Part shown: positions 10,001 to 20,514 of the stretch, piece by piece
How the letters are laid out: every line of letters starts with the position of its first letter
Position numbering within the stretch: position 1 is the first letter of the stretch
Source: Skeletonema tropicum
Taxonomy: Eukaryota; Bacillariophyta; Thalassiosirophyceae; Thalassiosirales; Thalassiosiraceae
Direction of reading: 5' to 3'
Length of the DNA: 64,000 nt
Assembly: GCA_037178625.1 (NCBI GenBank)
Contig: CM074127.1
Span: 744,001 to 808,000, forward strand
Translations under genes and position numbers: made by a program
Notes under the pieces: model-generated
Told to the model about the DNA's origin: nothing
Databases searched by the model: none
What the model saw: only the letters and a program-made list of their open reading frames with translations

Positions 10001-10763
10001 TGAAGTACTTGCAGGAAAGTTGGCATCCGATGGATCGAGGTCAAACGCTGCGTTAGACGCATACTTTTCAAAGAGCAACGTATCTTCCATCCTAGCTGAT
10101 GGGGCAAATGTGGCAATTCAATCAGGAAAGCCTGCCGATGCTGCAGAGCTGCTAGTCTTATCTGGACACTTTGGTGCCTTGTTTACTTTGATGAATAGAG
10201 AGTTGGCCGCATACCTAGTTGCTTCTACTCAGGAGGAGTTCACCAAGCGCCAGTTTTGGTTCAATGCGGCTAGCCAGTTCCATGCCATTCATCTCGCGCA
10301 AGGTAAAATGTACGTCCAAAATGCATTAGAGTCCGAGGGGCGCATGTCTTTGGGTAATACATTCCAACTCTTGATGAATTTGGTCGTGTTTTTTGATAGA
10401 TGCCGTGAGAAGCAGTGGGAAGGGGCGTGGGTGCTCATGAACAATCTCAGCTTATTACCCAAGAATGATTCGGAAATGACCGTCAAAGTGGAAGCATTCT
10501 TTCAACTTGACAATTGTGTAAAGCAAATATTCCATCACGTTGTGCTTGCCGCGATGGAGGCATTGTGTCACTTGTTCCGATCATTGAAACAAGAGGGAGC
10601 TAGCATATCCGTCCAACAGCAACATACTATCGATCAGAGACTTGATGAACTACGCACTCATGCTAGATTGCTAGTAACATTTTCGCGCCTTCTCAATCTT
10701 CCAGGCCTGGGTGATGGTGATACTTATGTTCGCATTGCCCAATTAGAAAAGAACATGATGTAA
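7059..10763 (+). CDS. Nucleoporin Nup93 / Nic96 homologue
   Basis: Single-exon frame of 1234 residues. The C-terminal two thirds is the helical Nic96 fold of the inner-ring scaffold of the nuclear pore. The diagnostic end is near residues 1195-1234: LRTHARLLVTFSRLL, then GDTYVRIAQLEKNMM, which parallels the Nup93 C-terminus. Upstream are TFQLLMNLVVFFDRC and QIFHHVVLAAMEAL. Residues 1-560 are low complexity, with runs of Asn, Ser, Gly, His and Gln encoded by CAA, CAT, GGA, ACT and AGT microsatellites, separated by short conserved islands such as DFNSLLANSNSLL and a helical segment around 210-245. Family members are usually about 800-850 residues, so this one is enlarged by the N-terminal repeats. 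The start is the first ATG after in-frame stops. Nothing is visibly broken. Confidence 0.85.
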   Translation: MVSTHAWRAPGSSGSSPTPPPTTNNNNTSIFGSSNSAASTTNLQGFAMSSSRPFIGGGGSGGGLFGPQQSKSLQLSSQSVGGLEASSSTRSTAGDFNSLLANSNSLLSSIGRSHHHHGGGGVSSSASAMRGSTASTGGEGVDTTTFLQQQSSSSSRYAPRFLGDKSLAELSVASSRLNNNNSSNNPSSSSTNNNNASSTYEAEASAHRLFAREGYGFDSARLGRSVRELEMRVAIHTSDEEKKEMDHSYFTSHGTTNTNNNSSNSQTAANISNNHQHHQQQQQQQQTVTDLTTLATLQGSSLPQILSLHSEQCIQRAVRGAKQWTARQGKERVKHRLKGDWEVERKEILERGVLGHRFLISGAAAGSERMMKKKMMIGGTGGGDNSYLLPSGGVGVASNVPLLEATPGGGGEGAAASSSSSSSLAYSNIIPSPQSLPSNTQELIKSHLSSIDSHLNNNTSSSSSTTTTTGSKLTGAMALLTSLQEGLKELANNNNNNEALNPESMNGYSDAISLIKSILNCSISLGVVPTSSSNTTTTTATDVAINAMGTCNFFAHQFKHHVGTVVREAELSGGLTTNASSSGGGNSSSSGEGGLIPSARDVRAFTSIVAGSELVNGQGGVWPQLYYALRCGDALAAESIVKQYADNNNINNSSNNNNTMGGADSSFSGVDPAVLQIISQLVEELQQQDQETIFGDSTNGNTRSPRQLEKSLLSPSQAMLQSRRQVCELYERTKTRMMSSSSSGGGGGGGANLEPFVPYRTACLALLGGAESISEAPVLESSGLVKTVEDYLYAALWHALHLADTSSSIVGGEGGLQNVSRAVSRLGKLVNQWGPSYFEQQDDFGDVSASSAVAAAAGVTTSASQKLPVSGGWAYTLPLLASQQYATALAYLAEAGGGLGLLQATHVGVVMDAAGLAVSDCSTVSDDASSQTLVPMLVATFSASLQELDAEAALKYLVLLSGKGKFVKEQVERLLLETRQFEVLAGKLASDGSRSNAALDAYFSKSNVSSILADGANVAIQSGKPADAAELLVLSGHFGALFTLMNRELAAYLVASTQEEFTKRQFWFNAASQFHAIHLAQGKMYVQNALESEGRMSLGNTFQLLMNLVVFFDRCREKQWEGAWVLMNNLSLLPKNDSEMTVKVEAFFQLDNCVKQIFHHVVLAAMEALCHLFRSLKQEGASISVQQQHTIDQRLDELRTHARLLVTFSRLLNLPGLGDGDTYVRIAQLEKNMM

Positions 10764-12039
10764 GGGCGACACCATTAGACGAAACTAATACATAATTGAA
10801 ATTGAAATTTCGTTAAAAAGCGTTTCACTTTATCCTCTCTATCAAAGGAACAAAGAACCCAAAAATATCTTTCTCCTGAAAAATAATCACATAAAATAAC
10901 GCCGTGTAGTATAATTAGACACTACAAACAGCTCATGCGTTTATTGACAACGATAGATACGACACAGGTGCATGATGAGCTGTGGGACAGCTCAAGCCGG
11001 ACCTCTCAGATCAGCTCAGCCTCAGCTGCCGTAGCACCGCTGCAACATACAAAATCCGTCTGCGCAGTACAAATGAGCTTCTACAGTTTACGCCAAGTAT
11101 AGCCAACATGATGTGCAAAGGATAAAAACAATTGAAATTGCAAGTGTGAAAAGTTTCCGATTGCCATACAACTTTGTTCCCCTATTTCATCATCAATGCA
11201 ATCACAACATGGAAAATACAAATAACCAAATATCAGTACACATTTCAATACATATGTGGCAAACCTAGTCGATAGAATTAACAAGGGGCAACACTAAGAG
11301 TATGCCTTGCTGTGAGTTTGGAGCTGGTGGGACAGTAGTAATTTTGGTAGGTTGGAGTTGTTGTGCGTAGACGTAGAAGAGATATTTTGTATTTGGTGAA
11401 TCTGCGATTGCTGCATCCTGAGGACATTAGACGTATCAAATGAGACCTACGACCGCCCAATAATTCTACAATGTTGCAGATACCTTCCTAACATATCATA
11501 AGACGATTTACGCCACGGCTTGCATTGATTTGTTGCGCTATCCGCCTTACATTTCATGTGTATAAATAATAAATGCTTCGATCGATGTCCTCATTTTCGA
11601 CACAAAACGCTATATTTTGAATAATACCCCACCTACAACGCCGACCGGCAGCTCTAACGGAAGCTCATAACATAGGCAAACGCATTGTGGCCGGAGGTTG
11701 TGGTGGCTGGTCAGCTAGGGGTGTAGAAGTGCCATGATGGGAGGGCATAGGGGGTGTTTGATAGATTCGTGTGGTCGTACAAAATTGTACAAAATCTCGT
11801 GTGAGCTGGCGGGCCACATCTCACACGAGATCTCGTGTATGTATGTGGCCACACGAATCCGTCTTGAGACGTTCATCGGGGAAATGTGCAACAAAATGAC
11901 AATTCGTACAGTGATTCCCGGTAATGTTAGGTAAATGTGCAAAAAGGCATAAATTCGTCTCGTGTGTAGAGCGCAAAGACTGCCTCTTAGGTCGCCTGAC
12001 CGACAGCACAATAATTTCAATTAGCAATAAATAACAATA
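10764..12039. other. Intergenic with nested palindromes
   Basis: No convincing ORF. Inside it, 11765-11858 is a nested inverted repeat: ATTCGTGTGG / CCACACGAAT outside, TCTCGTGTGAG / CTCACACGAGA inside, and GTACAAAATTGTAC beside them. This resembles a small foldback (MITE-like) insertion. A row of GCTCAG-type repeats lies near 11010. Confidence 0.55.
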
Positions 12040-12315
12040 AAATATTGGGGCAATTCTATTGCAATTATTTTTTAGCAATATATTTTTCCCAAGGTCAGGA
12101 GGACAGTTCCATCCTAACTCAGTAATCAGATTCAGGTTCGGGCCCCATCCACAATTCTTGCTCTTTCGATCAGTACGACCACCCTTGCCATTACCAAGCC
12201 AAGCGCAATCCTTGGGATTATCAATGTGGTTCTTGAAGAGTCCATCTTGATCTTCGCATAGCATTTCGCTCGTTGCGGACAAAGGGCGCTCATACTCAAA
12301 CTCCTTCGTCTGCAA
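12040..12315 (-). pseudogene. Second, out-of-frame cysteine-rich repeat
   Basis: In a different frame directly downstream of the secreted protein below, this encodes LCEDQDGLFKNHIDNPKDC, AWLGNGKGG, TDRKSKNCGWGP and TELGWNCPPDLGK. That is the same spacing of Cys, Trp, Asp-Arg-Lys and Thr-Glu-Leu-Gly as the first repeat. No intron joins them cleanly, so a frameshift has probably cut off a second domain that was once part of the same protein. Confidence 0.5.
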
Positions 12316-12721
12316 GTGCGTTCATCAGCCCACAGCTATTGTACAGACTGCAAGTGTTCTGGCAATTGGCACCCAACTCTGTGACAGGATAGATGGATCC
12401 ATCTGGCCACTGCGTACCACAATTTTTATTCTTGCGATCTGAAAACCCTGGTTCTTTATTAAGCCAATCGCACGTCTTTAAATTGTTGAGGTGATTCATA
12501 AACATTCCCACCTTATCTGTGCAGGCAGAAGTTGCAGCCGCAGTTGGGGCTAGTGACAATGGATTAGTAGGACTGCCGGACGGTTTGCTCTCGGGTGATA
12601 AGGTAGGAGTAGCTGCAGCATCTGTAGCAGAAGGTGAAGTAGATGTAGCAGTAGCAGAAGTTGATGGTGTAGCCAAGAAGACCAAGAGAAGGGTGAGGAT
12701 GGAGGTGATGAACTTCTTCAT
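12296..12721 (-). CDS. Secreted cysteine-rich protein, diatom-type repeat
   Basis: The start is the ATG at 12721 (MKKFITSILTLLLVFLA), chosen because it opens a classic signal peptide. The longer frame to 12838 adds a His/Tyr-rich leader. A Ser/Thr/Pro/Ala-rich linker of about 50 residues follows, then one domain: CTDKVGMFMNHLNNLKTC, DWLNK, SDRKNKNCGTQW, VTELGANCQNTCSLYNSC. Seven cysteines in this pattern suggest a small disulfide-bonded extracellular module. I do not know its function. A TGA ends the frame just before a second copy of the domain in another frame, so the protein may be a truncated form of a two-domain ancestor. Confidence 0.6.
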   Translation of the reverse strand: MKKFITSILTLLLVFLATPSTSATATSTSPSATDAAATPTLSPESKPSGSPTNPLSLAPTAAATSACTDKVGMFMNHLNNLKTCDWLNKEPGFSDRKNKNCGTQWPDGSIYPVTELGANCQNTCSLYNSCGLMNALADEGV

Positions 12722-12828
12722 TTTGTGCTGTAGAATAATTGAATTTGAATGCAGATGTAGACGACGTGAGAAGGGAGAATGATGTTTCGTTTGTTGAATC
12801 GAATGATAATAATAATAATGCGAAGTAC

Positions 12829-12899
12829 TCCTAATCATCTATGTAGCAAGATGGGAAAGCCAATCGCCAAAGATGTCAAAAAATGTGCGTGTGGCTTTA
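12829..12899 (+). repeat. Left flank copy of a tandem unit split by the LTR element
   Basis: The sequence TACTCCTAATCATCTA...CAAGATGGG...GTGTGGCTTTA recurs at about 19131-19207, where it continues without a break into GGTTATTTCTGTG. Comparison of the two shows the LTR element inserted inside a tandemly repeated host sequence and duplicated CTTTA. Confidence 0.8.
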
Positions 12900-14032
12900 T
12901 GTCACAAGCAAATAGGACCGGTATTGATTGTGCAACTAGAGCCAGAAGAGACCACTAGGAACACGGATATCATGGTGACTAAGCTTAAGAGCTAAAGAAG
13001 TGGGCTATTCCCAAAGGTGATGAAGGAGCACCAACGTGCGACGTCATCTTGTGTGAGAGGATCAATCACGGGTTCTCACCGTGGTTGCTACTTGACACGT
13101 GTGAACAGGAAGAATGACTGTGTTAGAAATGATAAAGTCACTGTCCCAGTAATCGATTACTGGGACAGTGACTTTATCATTTCTAACATAATGCAAGTCA
13201 CCAGTCCGTTCCTAGACTGATGACAGGATTACGAGCCTTGACAGGACCGTAAGTCCATGCCATCTCTAGTCGATTACTGGAGACAGGAGTAGGCTAGCGC
13301 AGGTCACACCTTGCAGCGTACACCTACATCTAGTGGGAATTACAGTACTAGTATTCCTCTAGCTAGATCTTTATCTCCTAGTCCGCCTACCCGCAGTAGT
13401 ATTTCCTCTTATCCATACCTCTCTCTAGGTGGGAAATAGAGGCTTGTTTACCTCGCTGGACTCGAACTGGATTACTGGGACAGTGACTTTATCATTTCTA
13501 ACATAATGCAAGTCACCAGTTCGAGTCCAGCGAGGTAAAAAAGCCTCTATTTCCCACCTAGAGAGAGGTATGGATAAGAGGAAATACTACTGCGGGTAGG
13601 CGGACTAGGAGATAAAGATCTAGCTAGAGGAATACTAGTACTGTAATTCCCACTAGATGTAGGTGTACGCTGCAAGGTGTGACCTGCGCTAGCCTACTCC
13701 TGTCTCCAGTAATCGACTAGAGATGGCATGGACTTACGGTCCTGTCAAGGCTCGTAATCCTGTCATCAGTCTAGGAACGGACTGGTGACTTGCATTATGT
13801 TAGAAATGATAAAGTCACTGTCCCAGTAATCGACTAGAGATGGCATGGACTTACGGTCCTGTCAAGGCTCGTAATCCTGTCATCAGTCTAGGAACGGACT
13901 GGTGACTTGCATTATGTTAGAAATGATAAAGTCACTGTCCCAGTAATCGATTACTGGGACAGTGACTTTATCATTTCTAACAGACTGTCATAACGGTATT
14001 GGGATACCAGAAGAGAGTCATATCCTGTGACA
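12900..14032 (-). repeat. Left LTR, interrupted by a palindromic insertion
   Basis: This LTR is 1133 bp. Removing 13121-13982 (862 bp) and one 5-bp target duplication gives 266 bp, the exact length of the right LTR. The LTR sequence itself is nearly identical to the right copy across both flanks of the insertion. Confidence 0.88.
13121..13982. mobile_element. Palindromic foldback element nested in the LTR, 862 bp
   Basis: Starts TGTTAGAAATGATAAAG and ends CTTTATCATTTCTAACA. It is flanked by the 5-bp duplication GACTG (13116-13120 and 13983-13987); the empty site AATGACTGTCATAACGG is intact in the right LTR at 19021. Both ends are the same 68-bp perfect palindrome (13121-13188 and 13915-13982), centred on ATCGAT. 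Between them is a 316-bp inverted repeat (13155-13470 against 13516-13831) around a 45-bp spacer. A 117-bp unit is tandemly doubled (13715-13831 and 13832-13948). There is no ORF, so it must be mobilised in trans if it moves at all. Confidence 0.85.
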
Positions 14033-17000
14033 TTCTCCCCCGAACTTGTGTGAACCAAAAACGAGCTGTCAAGACTGGAAAACCCATGGCAAGCCATCCG
14101 GATAAAAAACCAGTCTAACAGATAGAACCCAAAACCCAACTTGGGAAAAAAAGACCTCCAGGCAATGTCAATTTCGATCGAATCAAGGACGTAAGTTCTT
14201 TTGTGATATTAGAGCAACCAAATGTACTTTCCTTGACATCGGTTGTGTGTGCATAGGATTTGGCCAAGACGTCGTTGTTCAACGTTCAGTTTCCATTTCC
14301 AATTCGAATAATTTCTCTATACACACCCCCTGTACTCCTCAATACTATGGGGTCTTTATCAATTGTTGTAGCGCTCACTAGACTAAACTAACTGAGGCTC
14401 GTTTTTGTATCGTACAGTTCCTTTCGTGTCAACTTCAGTCGCTTGAAGAAGAGACCTCCGTTGGAGTCTCTGCTTTCGGCAGATTTAAGACTTTAAAAAC
14501 GGCTAGATCAAAGCCTACGAACCAAATCAGTATTTGGGATCGCGACGCTTCGAAGTTCTTTCGAGCGTTTGGAACTATCCACCAATTTCTTTCGGCAGCG
14601 GCCATCCTGGCGACCAGAGTATAACAAGTGTCTATCTTGGACAACGCTTTACTGGCTTCGCAAGGCTGCGTTAAACGGTGTGGTACGAAGAGACCAGATT
14701 GTCTTCCGGCTGCATTCGGATTTGACGATCGGGCTGCATCAACAGGATCACAAGTGACTCTGTTTTTGCGGCAGTAGTACTGCGGTGGGTGCATTGTAAT
14801 TGTAACAAGTACATATTGCACTCCGTCCAGAGAGGTTGTATCATCTCTGTATTCTTGAATATCGTAACTTACGTGTTGGAAGAGTATCACTGGCTTCATG
14901 TGCATTCATCACTTCTGCCTAAAACGATTTAATCAAGAGTCTTGAAGAACAGGTAGAGAGTCCGCTTGAACTTCACTTGAAGTGTGAGAAAAGGAGTCAC
15001 TCTATCTCGCGGATTCACCAACATCCCGTTCGAATCTTTGGTAGTGGGAAAGTCAACCACTTTGAACGAGCCGTGGAAGGTCGATCATAGTTTCACACAT
15101 AATAATGGCAATTTGAATGTTGCAAAGGGGTAAGCGCATCCTGAGCTCCCTCCTCAGCCTTCTTTGGCACCTCTACCTCAATCGAATCTAATATCAGATC
15201 AGACGATAGGGCAACAACAACTGCATGCACAACTGCATAACTTCCTGATAAAATAAGCGTACTTGCATCAGTACCTGTCAGAACCTCGTTGACGTAAAGT
15301 GCGTTCTTACGATCCATCGGCCTAAGGCACAAAACGGTCGTGATATACCAGATCCCCTAAGCAAGGTCTTGGATCTTGGATTGAAGAGCTGCCGGAATCA
15401 CCACAGAGGTATCTCCTTTTGCATCGTTGCATAGGCTCTGCATACATCATCTCTGTCGAAGATCATTAGAATATTTCTCGATCCCATTAGAATGTTGCGG
15501 CAGGTCCAGGAACATACGTAGCTAGCTTTGCTTCATCAACGTTTATATCAGAACACTATCTTCTACTTCCATGTCGTGTGTGACTATGCGCAGTCACAAG
15601 AGCTTACCATTTGTCTTCGTCATCTTTAGATCAGCCACTCAAAGAGCTGCTGTCTTCCCAAGTCTGCATTATAACAGCGCACTCCAATGAGCTGCTGTCG
15701 GTACCTCTTCCTTTGTAGGTGTGGCATGTGTCGTGAAGGATGACGCTGTCAAACGCTGGTAATGTATGTACTACTTTCCTTTACGCTGAAGCATCACACC
15801 CTCGACCACTGAGGATCTCAACTGAGGCAGCGCAGCCTCGCTAGCACTAGCCCCGTCGCAGTCGTAATATCTTCCCCTTGCAATTAGTTTGAGGTTCATT
15901 TGATAAATATGTGTAGAGATTGTCTCCCGGAGGGTATGGCGGCCCTCGCCCTGTCTTTAGACCGGAAGAACTCCAGGCACAAATGCCGAGAGGAGGTGAT
16001 AGCACATTACTCACCCGCACTCCGACACGCGCCCTTGAACTTCTTTTCGAAGTTCAAGCTTCATCACTTCATCTCCTGTTGTGCACCACGACAGATGCCA
16101 GTCGATGAGTGTCTTCAAGAATCGATACTCCCCCAAGCCTTGCGCTTGAATGAAGTAAGCTCAGCCAAAATGCCGATCAACTCTGAATTTGGAAACGCCT
16201 TAGACATGCATCTAGTCGCTGGCGATTGATCATGGGAACGCTTCCTTGTTTGGTCAGCATCCCTCCTCCCCGTACCATATTGACCGAATTTCGAGGAGGC
16301 CCCACATTTGCCACTAAAAGCAGCGGAGCAGATCTATTGGTAGTCTTGGTACAACACACAAGAACTAAGATGGCAACCACCATCGTCGAAAGAACAATTT
16401 CCAGATGGTGTATCCAAGTGTTAGTCACTTCCTGGGCATGGTAAGTGTCTTTTGCAGCATGTACTTGGAAGCCTCGAGAACTGCCTTGAGCACGCTTCTC
16501 TCTTATTTGATCATTATTACCTGCGTTGTGTACACCAAACAACAGGTCGTTCCGATAGAGTTAAACACTTTCTCATCATGTATTACAACATTTCAGTAGA
16601 AGATGTCCGGGTGCAAGTGTAGCTCCCTCGATGGCCTGCTCTGTACTGAACCCTCCATGACGCAGGCTTGGCGAGCTCTGTCCCATCTGAGTATCCAAAA
16701 ATCAGGTCACCGAACTATGAACGAAATTTACCATCAGCCGATGAATGTCTCAAGTGCATTGGAAGAAGGTGAACCTCCCGAAACACGGTGAGCAGTCGGC
16801 TACGGATCTCAGCCACTCTCGGACTGTAGGACGAGCATTGAGCAAGCAGCCAGCTTTCTCGCAAGTCCTCCACTAGTTGTCTTCAACAACAGCGGTTTAG
16901 AAGGACGATGTCTTGTAGTTATCATCTCGTTGTGCTGGTATGCGCCTGTTTGCGACCCTGCCTTGATTTCCGCATGTGCTTTTCCACTTGCTCGAGCAAT

Positions 17001-18807
17001 CCTTGAACGTCCTCTCCTTCACGTGAGAAGTACATCCAGCAAGGATAGTTAAGTCGGATGCATCGAGGTGTGTGCAGGTTCCTTTTGAACACCGTAGGTA
17101 ATCTGCAGCAGCATGGTTCCAACCACAATCATATTCGCCGACGCGAGATTGCGTTGTGAAAGTAGTCTTCCTTTTCTAGGCATGACCACCGTATTAGTAT
17201 TGATAGAGTAGTCTCTCCTACGAGACCCACCACTCCGGATAATGTTTGAATTTGAGCTTGCGCAAGAGATTCCTTTCGACTGTCGCGTGTAAACAAGACA
17301 GAGAATCAAGGTACGAGATTCGGGACTCGGGACACTTGCCATGGACACAAAGTACCAAGGAAGTCCCCTTCCCTTCAGACTAACATCTGAATTGCTCATT
17401 AGTATTTTGGAAGATCTCTTTGGTGGAAGAAACGGCACACCAAAGGATATAATCCGATATCTAGGAGAAGCAGAGTAGACAATCGTTACTCCCCCCATGA
17501 CCTTGTCTTCTGAAATATGTTAGGCATGATTGCCACGTTGGCCAACCACATTTAGAGAACATGGACAATCCATGGCTGCCACAGCGGCACAGACCATTTT
17601 GGTTTGGTAATTCCAGTTCAGATTGCTCTTGAATTGTTTCTCTCATTCCTCCTCCTCCCACAATGCAAGCAAGAGGCTGGTCATCCTAGATGCACCAGTG
17701 AATAAGGATGAATTTACGCTAAATAGTTCGTCGCTGGATAGAAATGACTTGAACAGTACGCTGTGCGTAACTGAATAGACATGACCTTTCTTTGAACAGC
17801 ACGCTGTGCGCAACTGAATAGACTTGATCTTTCTTTAACCAGGGCGTCGCTGCACATGTTGAATCAACAGGGACAAATAAAGGGACAAATAAACACGATT
17901 TGCTTTCACAGCAATATAATTTTTATTAATTAGGGTAGGTGGTTCAATTGCACGTTCGACTTCGCCCAGTGGGGTATAATCGTCTCGTCATCCTGAGGTA
18001 CTCGCTTGAGCAAGGCGTAGACTACCTCGGCAACACTGTGTAATAACCAACAATCCATCAAGGCTAAGCGGCTGCGACAATCACAATCTGTACAGAATGC
18101 GTCGACAAACATGCTCTCAATAGCTCCAGCTACATGCACTATCATGCTGTAAAGATCAAAACTCTCCACACCTTCTCAGAGGTAGACAAGAGAGTGCGTA
18201 TTTTTCCAATTGCGACCAGCGTCTTATAAGGAATAAATACTTCTAAGTCTGCTAACTATATCCGCAAACTCTGTTGTTGTGAGGGTATCATCTCGCCTAA
18301 CAGCAGATGACTCTCGATATGTGAGGGTTGGATGAGAGAACACTTCTCCCCCCACACGTAATTCTAATCGTAGTCCATCGCTCAACAGCTGATGTCCTTT
18401 GGATTTAGATGACCGTAGTCTTTTTATTGGAATGAAATTCCTTATTGTGATGAGCTGTGCCACGGTGCATTCTCGCCATGGGCACTTCCTCTACATGAGG
18501 AGAATCGAAATTCTTTTCTCACCTCCGATGCACTTCTGTCAACGTCGAAACACACTTCTATCGCACGCCGTCACATCTCCATGGTAGCACAAAACGCCGA
18601 GCGTTCATCGCACATCCATGTGTTGACGAAATGGATCTTCTAGAAGCCAATCGATTTTGTTGTACTAGCTCACGGTTCACAAACCCACCAATGTGGATAT
18701 GCGCTGAATAATATTAATTTTTTCTTCTCAAAGGTCGATCTTTCCCGACCGATGAAGGATTCTGTTGCTTTGCACCCAGTAAACTGGATGGAAATATTTA
18801 TAAATAA

Positions 18808-19073
18808 TGTCACAAGCAAATAGGACCGGTATTGATTGTGCAACTAGAGCCAGAAGAGACCACTAGGAACACGGATATCATGGTGACTAAGCTTAAGAGC
18901 TAAAGAAGTGGGCTATTCCCAAAGGTGATGAAGGAGCACCAACGTGCGACGTCATCTTGTGTGAGAGGATCAATCACGGGTTCTCACCGTGGTTGCTACT
19001 TGACACGTGTGAACAGGAAGAATGACTGTCATAACGGTATTGGGATACCAGAAGAGAGTCATATCCTGTGACA
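18808..19073 (-). repeat. Right LTR, intact, 266 bp
   Basis: Uninterrupted LTR with TG...CA ends. It preserves the empty target site of the nested palindromic element, which shows that element arrived after the LTR element had formed. Confidence 0.88.
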
Positions 19074-19078
19074 CTTTA

Positions 19079-20514
19079 GGTTATTTCTGTGCTACGGGAA
19101 ACGAATATCTAAAATCTACTGCCCCGGCTACTCCTAATCATCTAAGTAGTAAATAGCAAGATGGGCAAGCCAATCGCCAAAGATGTCAAAAAATGTGTGT
19201 GTGGCTTTAGGTTATTTCTGTGATACAGGAAACGAGCCGGAATGTTTTCTTTTTTATAGTTCTGAAAACTTCTAAGTTCTGAATCGACGTACAGACTAGT
19301 CATTACTTATTCCCTTGTATGTACAGACCTCAAAATTTGCTACGATCTTCAAGAACTTTTGCATACATGAAAACGATGTGAAAAAGCTATCATCGCCATA
19401 GGTCGCCATTCGCCATTCTCATTTGAGTCCGCATTTTATGCATGCACAACTAGCGTTATGGCCAGGAATCCTCAGGATATTTCGGCATTTTTGGGTAGCC
19501 TCTAGGATATTTTTTCGCCAATATTCGCTAAAACATATCCTCTTGTTCGAACAAGCCTACCTTGATAGCTGGAGTGTTTCCAAGTGAATAACACTATTGT
19601 TTACTCATATTATTGCATCTACTCACTCCTTTAGACCTGCATTGACACATCAGGCCATTATTGCAACGAAATAATGCTCAAAGCTGCAACATATCTTATC
19701 TCTGAGGGTCTCGCCAACTACCCTATGAATGAATGCGGACTGTAAGAAAACACGCACTGCCGCAGCACGAGAAGCCCGAAAGAGTTATAAGTCTCGTGCA
19801 TCATCCCTACTATTCATTAGGAGTACAAGCAATCCTTCACCATTCACAGTTCTCGATGTCCACTCCCGTCAACACCTTTCTGATGTGCATTCCACCATAC
19901 TCATTAATATCCTCCTTGAAAGTTCCCTCTTGTCCATTTGCGTAACCATTCCTCAATACCTATAGTATCACCCACCATCTTATATTCATCTTACATCTTA
20001 CATTGCATTGGATGGTGTTATGTATGTGTGTGGTGAAGTAGTTGTGCGTGCATCCTTATGTCGATTTCAGCTTCTTCAGCATACTTCGTCCGAGTGTGTC
20101 CGAAATGTGGTGACGTCAACCGTAGAAAGTATACGTGGGAACTAGTACTAGAAAAGTGAGGATATTTTTGAGGATATTTTGCAGGGGTCGGGAGGATAAC
20201 TGGCCAATAGGTTATGCACAACATAACCTATGATGGCGAAGAAGGGGAAGCTAGAATCATATCATATCACTTAGGAAATTAGGTAAATGTTGCATTATCG
20301 CTACCTAGACATCATTGAACCAACAATTGGAGTCTTCATACGCCGAAGGCAGAACCAAACAGCGTCGCAGTCGGGACCACGGGAGAGGGTTGTCTCTCCT
20401 ACCACAGCTCGTTTAAAAGCCCGGGATATATTGACGTGGATGTCAATAAGCCTGTATACAGGCGAGATATACAAATACAAGTATTTGCACGAGAGTATAA
20501 GCATATACCCATCT
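19079..20514. other. Intergenic with tandem host repeats
   Basis: 19074-19235 holds two copies of a CTTTAGGTTATTTCTGTG...GGAAACGA unit about 130 bp apart. Beyond 19260 the sequence is AT-rich with scattered GGATATTTT-type motifs and only short ORFs. No gene is supported. The last part is probably the 3' end of the retroelement relic that follows on the minus strand. Confidence 0.45.

Larger units (their letters stand above)
12900..19073 (-). mobile_element. Decayed or non-autonomous LTR retroelement, 6174 bp
   Basis: Two LTRs (12900-14032 and 18808-19073) start TGTCACAAGC and end CCTGTGACA. They are flanked by the 5-bp target duplication CTTTA (12895-12899 and 19074-19078). The empty-site sequence GGCTTTAGGTTATTTCTG is present at 19202-19219. 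On the minus strand a purine tract (CGGGGGAGAA) abuts the left LTR, as a polypurine tract would, so the element probably reads right to left. The 4.8-kb interior has only short broken ORFs in all frames. I could not recognise gag, protease, integrase or reverse transcriptase, so it is either very old or a large non-coding (LARD-like) element. Confidence 0.8.

Noticed and set aside
13461..13536. A tRNA-like block with GTTCGAGTCC inside the palindromic element
   Set aside because: The run resembles a T-loop, but the flanking bases (CACCA before, AGCGA after) do not pair as a T stem and no acceptor stem or anticodon arm can be built.
14033..18807. Possible coding genes in the LTR interior, such as 14435-14905, 15900-16229 and 17049-17498
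   Set aside because: Frames are short, switch strands, overlap and show no protein motif; no reverse transcriptase or integrase signature could be read.
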